From the NCBI GenBank assembly GCA_017458335.1, contig JAFTFT010000027.1, positions 53,826-117,825 on the forward strand: 64,000 nt of DNA, read 5' to 3'. The translations under genes and the position numbers were made by a program. Source of the stretch: Oscillospiraceae bacterium. Its GTDB lineage: Bacteria > Bacillota > Clostridia > Oscillospirales > Oscillospiraceae. Position 1 is the first letter of the stretch; every line of letters begins with the position of its first letter. The notes below the pieces were generated by a model. It was not told the origin of the DNA, did no database searches, and worked only from the letters and a program-made list of their open reading frames with translations. Shown piece by piece: positions 32,480 to 41,100 of this stretch.

Positions 32480-35341
32480 TCAGACCGGGTCGCCGTTTCC
32501 CTCTTCCCCGGCACGGCGTGCGGCCTGCGCTTCACGGAACTGTTCCTCCAGATCTTCCGCCAGAATAAGACGGACGTTCCGCAGCTCCAGCCCGCTCTGG
32601 GCAAAGTAGAGCTTCAAAAGGAAATTGCCGGTGTAGCAGAGCCGCAGCTCCACCGAGACCGGGGTCCACGCGGTGTCCGCCCCGGTCAGCGTTACCTCCC
32701 GGACGAGTTCGCGGTCTTGAAAGACGCTGAAAGGAAGCTGCGCCATCAAAGGCTGATTCGCGGCTCTGGCCTCCAGCTCCAGACGGACGGTGCCCCGGTG
32801 TGGCGTCGTGACGGCCAGAACCGTGGTCTCGCCCCGCTGCGCCCGGATCAGAGCGGCATCGAGGGGCACTTCCGGCGCGTCGATCACGACGGGGACGGCG
32901 TCCCGCAGAGAGAGATCTTCCCGGGAGAGCGTCTCCCGCAGCTCCCGGTCGAGGTCCGACTCCTGCCCCAGACTGTGAGGCCAGCAGGGCAGCGTCAGCA
33001 GAAAGCGGCAGATGTTCTCCGCGCTGCGTGTAAGTTCCGCCCGGGTGAGGCGTCCTTCGGCCAGCGCCGAATCCAGATCGTCCCCGTTGCTGTTTGAGGC
33101 CGCGTCGGCGTTGACCATGTTCAGGTCGTTCTGGGCCCGGACCTGGGCCGAGACGTTCTGATAGCTTCCGGGCAGGCCGGCCGCGTCATTGGCCATCGCC
33201 CACCAGTCGGTCATCACCACACCCTCGAAGCCCCATTCGCCGCGGAGAATGCCCGTCAGCAGGTCGTAGTTCCCGGAGGTCCAGAGTCCGTTCACCGGGC
33301 CGTAGGTGCTCATGACCGCGCGGGCATGACCTTCCCGGACCGCGATCTCAAAGCCGCGAAGGTAGACCTCCCGCAGCGCGCGTTCGGAGACGACCGCGTT
33401 CACATGATGGCGGAGGGTCTCCTGGGTGTTGGCGCAGAAGTGCTTGATGACGCCGGTGACGCCGAAGCGGTGCAGACCGCGCAGCTGCGCCGATGCCATG
33501 CGGCCGGTGAGGAGCGGATCCTCGGAGAAATATTCAAAGTTCCGCCCGTTCAGCGGGCTGCGGTGGATGTTCATCCCCGGCCCCAGCAGACAGTCGATGC
33601 GGTTGCGGCGCAGTTCCAGCCCTTCCCAGGCGAACAGCTCCTCGTTCAGCGCCTCGTTGAAGCTGCAGGCGAGGCAGGTCCCGTTCGGCAGAGAGAAGGC
33701 GTGGGTGCCGCAGTCCATGCGGATTCCGCTGGGCCCGTCGGAGCAGCCTCCGACCGGGATGCCGAAGCCCTTCAGGGCCTCGGTCACGCCGCCGAAAGCC
33801 CCGGCGATGCCGGGCGTGACCTTGGGCGAGCACATGCCCTCGCCGCGCACCATGGCGCAGAGGTCGGCGTCACTGAGCTGAGACAGAAACTCCTGCATCG
33901 ACCGCCTGCCTTCGGCCACGTCGCGGAGCTTCCACCCCCGATCACCCGCACAGGGGAGACAGGCGGGGAGATGCCGCATACGCTTTTCCTGCGGGGAGAC
34001 GGTCTGCAGCGGCGCCGGTTCCCGGGCAGGGACAAAAGCTCCCTCACCGGCGCGGATGTCTTTCCGCGGCGCCGGGCGCAGCCGGTCGAAGGCCCGCACG
34101 GGGGCCATGGCCTCTTCACAGGCGCGGACACAGACGGTCTCCGGAAGCGTGAAGCGCCCCGCCTCTACGGCGCCGCGCACGTCGGCGCCGGCATAGATCT
34201 TATATTCGCCTTCCTCCAGCACCCAGGAGGAGCGGAAGCCGCTGCGGCCGCCGTCGTCATAGGAGGCGAGCAGGGAGAGCGGCAGGTCAAAGCGCAGCGT
34301 CTCGGTCTCACCCGGGGCGAGCAGGGCGGTCTTTAAGAAGGCGAGCAGAACGCGGACGGGTTTCCCGAGCGCCCCCTGCGGCGCGCTGCCGTAGACTTGG
34401 ACGACCTGCTTCCCGGCGACGGAGCCGATGTTCCGGACCGAGACCGCGAGCGAAACGGATTCCGGCGCATGTGCCGAGAAGGCCGTCGGCTCCATGTCAA
34501 AACTCGTATACGAGAGGCCGAAGCCGAAGGGATAGAGCACCTTCTCCGGGCAGAAGGTCTCAAAGTACCGGTAACCGACATAGAGGTCCTCGGTCTGGAC
34601 GTTTTCGGTCTTCGAGCCGAAGCTTCCGAAAGAGGGCCAGTCCTCGATGCGCTCCGCGACCGTATCCGACAGATGGCCGGAGGGAGTCACGTCGCCGGAG
34701 AGTATGTCCAGAACGGCGTTGCCGCCCTCCTGGCCGCCCTGCCAGACATACAGCACGGCGGCAGGGTCAAACTCGTTCACCCAGCGCATGTCCATGATGT
34801 TCCCCGTATTCAGGAGCACCGCGGTCCTGGGGAAGGTTCGGCAGACAAGACGGAGCATATCGCGTTCCGTCTCCGTGAGCAGAAAGCTCCCGGCCTCGGC
34901 GCGGTTATCCTGATCCTCACCGGCGGTGCGCCCGATCAGGACCAGGGCGGCGTCGGATTCCTCTGCCGCCCGGCGGACCAGTTCCTCGGAGAGGGGCATC
35001 TCCTCCTGAAACCAGGGTTCGGAGGCCCAGCCCTGCCCGGCGTCGAAGGGATGATCCTCCAGCCAGGCCTCGTAGACGGCGGTGAGCGCGGCGTTGAGGC
35101 GATAACGCCCGGACCGCTCCAGCGCGTCACGAATCCCGACGACATAGTCGGTGTTGACACAGCCGCCGGAGCCGGTGCCGCTTTTATAATAATGAAACTG
35201 AGCGCGGCCGAAAAGAGAGAGGCGCTCGCCGTCACGCAGCGGAAGCGCCTCCCGGTCATTCTTCAGAAGGACGATGCCCTCGGCGGCGGCCTGCCGCGCG
35301 GCGGCGGCATAGGCGGCCGGATTCCAATGAGTCGGGTGCAT
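32480..35341 (-). CDS. GH3 beta-glucosidase-type enzyme with permuted domain order
   Basis: A 953-residue cytoplasmic glycoside hydrolase (no signal peptide). The alpha/beta sandwich domain, usually C-terminal, comes first (residues about 10-260, VLLKNDREALPLRDG, then LIGRTAGEDQDNRAEAG), followed by a fibronectin-type region (about 290-400, KQVVQVYGSA) and then the catalytic barrel (about 480-790) with GPSGIRM, GPGMNIHRSP, GVIKHFCAN and nucleophile Asp712 in VMTDWW. This order is known in a subset of gut and rumen GH3 enzymes. ATG 35341 has GAGGT at a 9-base distance inside the end of the upstream deaminase gene. Activity is probably on beta-glucosides; specificity cannot be read. Confidence 0.9.
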   Translation of the reverse strand: MHPTHWNPAAYAAAARQAAAEGIVLLKNDREALPLRDGERLSLFGRAQFHYYKSGTGSGGCVNTDYVVGIRDALERSGRYRLNAALTAVYEAWLEDHPFDAGQGWASEPWFQEEMPLSEELVRRAAEESDAALVLIGRTAGEDQDNRAEAGSFLLTETERDMLRLVCRTFPRTAVLLNTGNIMDMRWVNEFDPAAVLYVWQGGQEGGNAVLDILSGDVTPSGHLSDTVAERIEDWPSFGSFGSKTENVQTEDLYVGYRYFETFCPEKVLYPFGFGLSYTSFDMEPTAFSAHAPESVSLAVSVRNIGSVAGKQVVQVYGSAPQGALGKPVRVLLAFLKTALLAPGETETLRFDLPLSLLASYDDGGRSGFRSSWVLEEGEYKIYAGADVRGAVEAGRFTLPETVCVRACEEAMAPVRAFDRLRPAPRKDIRAGEGAFVPAREPAPLQTVSPQEKRMRHLPACLPCAGDRGWKLRDVAEGRRSMQEFLSQLSDADLCAMVRGEGMCSPKVTPGIAGAFGGVTEALKGFGIPVGGCSDGPSGIRMDCGTHAFSLPNGTCLACSFNEALNEELFAWEGLELRRNRIDCLLGPGMNIHRSPLNGRNFEYFSEDPLLTGRMASAQLRGLHRFGVTGVIKHFCANTQETLRHHVNAVVSERALREVYLRGFEIAVREGHARAVMSTYGPVNGLWTSGNYDLLTGILRGEWGFEGVVMTDWWAMANDAAGLPGSYQNVSAQVRAQNDLNMVNADAASNSNGDDLDSALAEGRLTRAELTRSAENICRFLLTLPCWPHSLGQESDLDRELRETLSREDLSLRDAVPVVIDAPEVPLDAALIRAQRGETTVLAVTTPHRGTVRLELEARAANQPLMAQLPFSVFQDRELVREVTLTGADTAWTPVSVELRLCYTGNFLLKLYFAQSGLELRNVRLILAEDLEEQFREAQAARRAGEEGNGDPV

Positions 35342-35352
35342 GATCAGATACC

Positions 35353-35835
35353 TCAAAGCATGAAAATCGAATCGTCGTTTTCGATCCAGTCACTGACCGG
35401 AATGGTGCGGTATTCGGTGGGGGTGATGCGGATGACGATCTTGTCGATGCCGGCGTTGATGATCTGCCGCTTGCACATCGAGCAGCTCATCGCGTCCGAA
35501 AGCAGCTCGTTGGTACGGGCATCCCGCCCGACCAGATAGATCGTCGCACCGATCATGTCCCGGCGGGAGGCGGAGATGATGGCGTTGGCCTCGGCATGGA
35601 CGCTTCGGCAGAGCTCATAGCGCTCACCGGAGGGAATGTTCAGCGTCTCGCGGGTGCAGACGCCCAGATCGCTGCAGTTGCGCCGGCCGCGCGGCGCGCC
35701 GTTGTAGCCGGTGGAGATGATTTCGTCGTTGCGTACGATGATCGCGCCGTACTTCCGGCGCAGACAGGTGGACCGTTCGAGAACGGAATCTGCGATATCC
35801 AGGTAATAATTCTGCTTGCTGGTGCGGGAATCCAT
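35353..35835 (-). CDS. dCMP deaminase / ComEB-like cytidine deaminase
   Basis: A 160-residue zinc enzyme likely to convert dCMP to dUMP for thymidylate synthesis. The zinc site is HAEANA plus the Cys pair in SCSMC (the usual Pro before the first Cys is Ser). TGYNGAPRG and the extra Cys/His-bearing insert (RNCSDLGVCTRE) are typical of dCMP deaminases. ATG 35835 follows AAAAGGAG; the frame is open to 35871. It lies 11 bases upstream of the GH3 gene, which is an unrelated activity but probably co-transcribed. Confidence 0.9.
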   Translation of the reverse strand: MDSRTSKQNYYLDIADSVLERSTCLRRKYGAIIVRNDEIISTGYNGAPRGRRNCSDLGVCTRETLNIPSGERYELCRSVHAEANAIISASRRDMIGATIYLVGRDARTNELLSDAMSCSMCKRQIINAGIDKIVIRITPTEYRTIPVSDWIENDDSIFML

Positions 35836-36021
35836 GCTGCATCGCTCCTTTTCGAAACCGGCGCAAAGCACGCCGGTCTGCCTGTTACCGGCATTATACG
35901 CATTCGCCGGGCCCGCGTCAAGCCCGCGCCGCGCCGGCAGAGCGAAAACCTTTGGAAACGTACAGAGAGACGTGAAAATGACAATGACGTAAAAATAAAC
36001 CGGACAGGGGACATAAAGCCG

Positions 36022-36050
36022 TTGAGATTTCCGAAAAAATATGTTACAAT
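36022..36050 (+). promoter_or_regulatory. Promoter of the coiled-coil/signal peptidase operon
   Basis: TTGAGA (36022-36027) and TACAAT (36045-36050) are 17 bases apart, 45 bases before the chosen start codon. Confidence 0.8.
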
Positions 36051-36094
36051 ACCACTTCAGAATGTCTTAATGCATGGAAGGGAGAATCGCCACC

Positions 36095-36592
36095 GTGACA
36101 GAGAAGGAACTACACCGACTGAGCCGGCAGGATCTGCTGCAGCTGCTTCTGGCACAGAGCAAGGAAGTTTCCCGGCAGAGAGCCGCCATCGAAGAACTGA
36201 AAAGCAACGCCGAAAAGGATCATGAACTGATCGACCGGCTGAAGGGCAAACTCGACGATAAGGACGCCAGCCTCGAAACCCTGAAGCATCGCCTGGATGA
36301 GAAGGACGAGACCATTGCCCACCTGAAGCGCCGCCTGGACGCCAAGGACGAGACCATGAACAAACTGAAGGCGGACGCGGAGGACATGTCCGGGACCATG
36401 GAATTCCTGCGCTCGAGACTGGACGAGAAGGACGCCGCCCTCGACGCGGCGCGTGCCCGTCTTGATCTGCTGACCGGTGTTTCGACCTCCGTGCGAAGCG
36501 GGAAGAACGCCGAAGAGCGCCTGCAGGAACTGAAAAAGCAGGTGGCCCGGGAGGAATCCGCTGAGGCAGAACAGCGGAAGGAAGAGGCATGA
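36095..36592 (+). CDS. Coiled-coil protein upstream of signal peptidases
   Basis: A 165-residue soluble protein. After VTEKELHRLSRQDLLQLLLAQSKEV it is one long heptad coiled coil with repeated DEKDE, LKRRLD and LDEKDA units (residues about 20-130), then a short Ser/Lys linker and a charged end. GTG 36095 is preferred to ATG 36074 because AGGGAG (36078-36083) lies in front of it. The N-terminal motif recurs in Clostridial coiled-coil proteins near secretion and pilus genes. It overlaps the signal peptidase gene by 4 bases, suggesting a scaffold or positioning role. No enzyme motif. Confidence 0.75.
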   Translation: MTEKELHRLSRQDLLQLLLAQSKEVSRQRAAIEELKSNAEKDHELIDRLKGKLDDKDASLETLKHRLDEKDETIAHLKRRLDAKDETMNKLKADAEDMSGTMEFLRSRLDEKDAALDAARARLDLLTGVSTSVRSGKNAEERLQELKKQVAREESAEAEQRKEEA

Positions 36593-37182
36593 GCGAGAAG
36601 AAGGAAGTCCAGCAGCTGGAGATCCCGTCTGTCGACCTGCTGGAAGGAGAACTGAAGCGGACGCGGTATAACGCCCGTTACCGCAGAACCCTCCGCACGA
36701 CGATCTTCTCCCTGCTGCTTGTGGCGGCGGCCGCCGTGATCATCGCGGTGCTTCTGCTGCCCGTGCTGCAGATCTCCAGCGGCTCCATGGAGAACACGCT
36801 GGTGGACGGCGACATGGTCATTTCCCTCAACAACGGGAAATACAAAACCGGCGACATCATCGGATTTTACTATAACAATGTGGTCCTGATCAAGCGCGTG
36901 ATCGCCACCAGCGGCGACTGGGTCGACATTGCCGAGGACGGCACCGTCACGGTCAACGGCGTCGTGCTGGACGAGCCCTACGTCGAAGAGAAGGCCCTGG
37001 GCGACTGCAACATCAAGCTGCCGTATCAGGTGCCGCAGGGCAAGTGCTTTGTCCTCGGAGACAACCGCACCGAGAGCGTCGACAGCCGGAACACGGCGGT
37101 CGGCTGCATCTCGAACGACGTGGTTCTGGGAAAGCTGCTGGCACGCATCTGGCCGCTGAAGTCGTTCACGCTCCTGAACTGA
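36589..37182 (+). CDS. lepB: Type I signal peptidase
   Basis: A 197-residue membrane protease. After about 40 basic residues there is one helix (about 39-62), then the S26 domain: catalytic Ser in SSGSMENTL, catalytic Lys in VLIKRVIA, and the box VLGDNRTESVDSR. It removes signal peptides of exported proteins at the outer membrane face. It overlaps the coiled-coil gene by 4 bases and is 29 bases upstream of a paralogue. Position ahead of a sortase/adhesin island suggests dedicated processing of fibre subunits. Confidence 0.95.
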   Translation: MSEKKEVQQLEIPSVDLLEGELKRTRYNARYRRTLRTTIFSLLLVAAAAVIIAVLLLPVLQISSGSMENTLVDGDMVISLNNGKYKTGDIIGFYYNNVVLIKRVIATSGDWVDIAEDGTVTVNGVVLDEPYVEEKALGDCNIKLPYQVPQGKCFVLGDNRTESVDSRNTAVGCISNDVVLGKLLARIWPLKSFTLLN

Positions 37183-37211
37183 CAAGGGCCTGAAATGAGA
37201 AGAACAGAGAC

Positions 37212-37811
37212 ATGAGCGAACCAAAGAGAAGAAAACGGCAGCGGATGGAAGTCCCGCCGGTGGAGCTGATGGAGGCCGAGCTTGGCAGAATGCGTCAGCA
37301 GGGCCGCAGAAGAAGCTCCGCCCGCAGCACGATGTACACGCTGCTGATCGTGGCGGCCTTCGCGGTGATCATGACGATCCTGATTCTGCCGGTGCTGACC
37401 ATCGAGGGCGTCTCGATGGAGGAGACGCTGTTCGACGGCGACGTCGTGATCGCGCTGAACAACCACCGCTACAAGACCGGCGACGTGATCGGCTTTTACT
37501 ATAATAACGAGGTCCTGATCAAGCGCGTGGTCGCCACGGAGACCGACTGGGTCGACATCGACCAGGACGGAACGGTGTACGTGAACAACGTCCGCCTGGA
37601 CGAGCCGTATATCAGCGAAAAGGCCTTCGGCGAGTGCAACATCAATCTGCCGTATCAGGTTCCGGAGGGCTGCTGCTTTGTGCTGGGCGACCACCGGGCC
37701 ACCAGCATCGACAGCCGCAACAGGTCCGTCGGCTGCATCCCCAACGACAAGGTCGTCGGGAGACTGCTGCTGAGGATCTGGCCGATTGAATCCTTCGGAA
37801 CCGTGGAATAA
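37212..37811 (+). CDS. lepB: Type I signal peptidase, tandem paralogue
   Basis: A 199-residue paralogue of the preceding gene with the same architecture: one helix (about residues 37-60), Ser in EGVSMEETL, Lys in VLIKRVVA and VLGDHRATSIDSR. Its most notable difference is in the Ser box (EGVSME versus SSGSME) and in the region just before it, which shapes the substrate pocket, so specificities may differ. Tandem duplication is clear from long stretches of shared sequence (KTGDVIGFYYNN and KTGDIIGFYYNN). Confidence 0.95.
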   Translation: MSEPKRRKRQRMEVPPVELMEAELGRMRQQGRRRSSARSTMYTLLIVAAFAVIMTILILPVLTIEGVSMEETLFDGDVVIALNNHRYKTGDVIGFYYNNEVLIKRVVATETDWVDIDQDGTVYVNNVRLDEPYISEKAFGECNINLPYQVPEGCCFVLGDHRATSIDSRNRSVGCIPNDKVVGRLLLRIWPIESFGTVE

Positions 37812-37834
37812 TCCGCGGGCGAGGAATTACCCAA

Positions 37835-37865
37835 CCGGGAACGGGAAACTGTTCCCGGCTTTTTG
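37835..37865 (+). terminator. Terminator after the signal peptidase pair
   Basis: CCGGGAAC and GTTCCCGG form an 8-bp stem followed by CTTTTTG. The remainder of the 342-base gap up to 38153 is AT-rich and holds possible -10 boxes: TATAAT near 37911 and 37955, and TGATATACT at 38090-38098. Confidence 0.8.
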
Positions 37866-38089
37866 TCGGAAAGCGCATGCGGCTCAGTTATTCTTAGGAA
37901 ATATTTAAGATATAATTCATAAATATGCAACAGATCTGACATGAGAAATTGTTATAATAAACTGCTTTAGAATGCTTATTGCAGAGAATAGATAGCTGAA
38001 ACTAACTGCCGGCGCAGGCGGAAAAGAGAAAAAATTTGTGAAAAAGTACACTCCGCATGATTTTATTGACGGTTTTATTGACTGCGGAT

Positions 38090-38098
38090 CTGATATAC
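38090..38098 (+). promoter_or_regulatory. Possible extended -10 promoter of the giant adhesin
   Basis: TGATATACT lies about 55 bases before the start codon, preceded by TTGAC-like blocks at non-ideal spacing. The same TGATATACT occurs before the sortase and two-component operons. Confidence 0.4.
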
Positions 38099-38153
38099 TC
38101 AGCATGAACGAAGGATCCATCAGACCGAATAATGAGGAGAAGGAGGAAGACAG

Positions 38154-41100
38154 ATGAACAGACGTACGGAAAATCAAATCAACGCAATGCTGCGTGCGAT
38201 CAACAGACGCAGATGGCATGTCGTGCTGCTGGTCTGCCTTGCACTGGTGGTGACAGCCGGCGTGGCCGGCGTCTTCCATCTCCCCGCGATCGCGAAGACC
38301 TATCAGGTAACCCAGCTGACCTGTGCGGCCGTGCCGCCCGAGGGCCCGGCTTACGCGGACTTCTTCGTCCACATCCACAACGACGACTGCTTTGACGCAA
38401 ACGGAAACCTGGTCTGCCCGATGCCGGAAATCCGTCCTCACCGTCATACGGCGGACTGTTATACCACAACAAGAACGCTTATCTGCGCAGTTCCGGAATC
38501 AGACGGGCATCAGCACACGGCGGCCTGTTACACCCCTGTCCGCGGCGACCTGATCTGTGAACTCTCTACGGAGCCGGTTCTGGACGAGGAGGGCAATGTC
38601 CTTGAAGAGGGGCATGTCCACACGGACGAGTGCTTCGCATGGACGGAAGAACTTACCTGCGGCATGGAAGCGGGCGAAGGCGCCCACCACCATGACAACA
38701 GCTGCTATCAGACTGTTACGGCCCTGACCTGCGAGCAGCCGGAAATTTTGCTGCATACCCATACGGATGCCTGCTATCAGAAAAACGAGGACGGCAGCCT
38801 CTATGTGGACGAAGACGGAAACACCTGGCTGATCTGCGGGCAGCTGCAGGTCACCGAGCACGTCCACGGACCCGAGTGCTTCACAACCTATGAACTGGAT
38901 GACGGGGAATCGGAGTTCATCTTCATGGAAGAGAAAGAGACGGAAACTGCCGATGCCGATGCCGTAGACGTGAATACCGAAGGGGAAGAGCCCTCCACGG
39001 AAGAGCAGGAGACCGATCCCCAGACGACCGAAGGCAGTGACGAAGACGCCGAAGGCAACGACGCCGATACTGCCGAAACTGCAGACAGCACCGAGCCGAA
39101 CGCAGGCGAAGAAAATCAGGAAGCCGCGGCCGACGAAGCGGAAGCCGGCGTCGAAGAGGCGCACACGGTCGTTTACACCGGCACACGCGGCGCTGAAAAG
39201 GGCGGCATGACCGTCCTGGCCGAGATCCCGGAGGGCGCGCTGGATGAAAATGTCCAGCTGATCCTCACCGATGCGGACGAAAACGCTGCGCGGAAGCAGA
39301 TCCTCAGAGTGATCAATGAGAACGCCGCCGAGGGCGAAGAGCGGGAGATCTCCTCCATGCTGCTGCTGGACATCGGCTTTGCCGCCAGTGGAGAGCCCGC
39401 GGCGCTGAACGGCCTGGATCCCATCCGCGTCACGCTCAGGGCAGCCGCAATCCGTGGCATGAGCGCGCCGAAGCTGTTCCACCTGACGGGCGGAACCGCG
39501 CGGGAAGTGGAAGACGTCCTCTTCGACACCGAAGCGGGAACCGTGGTTTTCACCAGCACGACCTTCTCTCCCTTCGCGGTCGTGGACCTGACCGGTGAAG
39601 AGCAGACCGAAGAGACAACGGAAGTGACCGCCGAAGAGACGGTCAGCGAAAGCATGCCCGCAGCGCACTTTGAAGCGGAGACCGCTGGAGTGCTTGTCAC
39701 GGTCGATGCGCCCGAAGGCGCGTTCCCCGAAGGGACCACCATGGTCGTCAGTCAGGTTGAGATGGACGACGATACGCTCAGTAACATCACGGATGCGGTC
39801 GAGAGCAGCGGCGAGAAGAAAGTCGTCACCGCACAGGCCGTCGACATCAGTTTCTTTGACGCGGACCAGAATTTGATCGAACCGAAGCTCCCGATCAGAG
39901 TCAGCATGAAGTCCGCCATCGTCAGTGAGAGTGAAAACGTCGCCCTGGTCCACCTGGCCGAAACAGACACGGCGGAGACCTCCCAGAACGAGACGACCGA
40001 AGCCCCCGCCGCGCCCACCGCGGAAGTCGTAACCGATGTCCAGGTTGTGGAAAACCCGGATGAGGATAACGAGATCCAGTTCGAATCCGACGCCTTCTCG
40101 GTGTATGTTATCGTCGGAACAGTGATCGAAAAGAATGTACTGGCGAGTGATGGGAAGAATTATAAGGTTACTGTGACGTATGGGGCCGAGACCGGGATCC
40201 CGGAAGGGGCGGAACTGGAGGCAGAGGAAATACTGCCGGATGAAAACGACGATGCAAGCACTTTATCTGCTTACGACGAGTATGTTTCAAAGACTGAGAA
40301 TGCACTTGGCATGGAAGAAGGAACAGCGGGGTATATCCGGTTGTTTGATATCAAGATCGTGGATAAGGACGATCATGAGATTAAGTACCAGCCGGCGGAG
40401 GGTACTGTTGTTGACGTGCGGATTGAGCTGGCGGATGCGGAAGAAGGAAAAGACCTGAGCGTTGTGCATTTTGCGGATGGGGCGGAGGAAGGAGATAAGG
40501 TAGAGAGCAGTACAGAGTCTGTGGATGGCAGGCAGACAGTGAGCTTTGAAGCTTCAGGTTTTTCTGTATATGGGATCGTAGACCTCGACTCTGCAGAGAC
40601 AGCAGCATCTGTTGATGGGCTCGATGGAAACAGCTACTATCTGTCGATGGATGATGGAAACAACCGATATTATTATACCGACCCTTTGGTTTTGGTGAGC
40701 AACGCATGGAAATTCCAGAGGACTACAACTCTTGATTCTGCAAACCGATTCTATTTTGAGAAAACAGAGCCTGATGAGCAGGGTAATTGCTTATATATCT
40801 ACATATACGATGCAGAAGGAAATAAAAAGTACGTCAACCTGAAAATAATAGAAACAAACAATCTGAGATATTACGAATTCGGTGACGACGAAGAATCGGC
40901 AACAAAATATACGGTGGAGATCCATACGGAAGGTTCACCTACGTCTTTCGTGATTTATCATAAAAGGGCCAACAAGGAGTTTTATTACTGGAATCGAAAC
41001 GGCAGCTATTTTGAACTTGCGAAAGGTACCAGTACTTCTGTACCTAAAAACAACGGTACTAAGATCATCCTGACAAAAATCGGAGAGGGTGAGGATCCCT

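Noticed and set aside
38499-39953. 484-codon frame on the minus strand inside the giant adhesin
   Set aside because: It mirrors the GC-rich 5' part of the adhesin only and stops where composition drops, as expected of a shadow frame.
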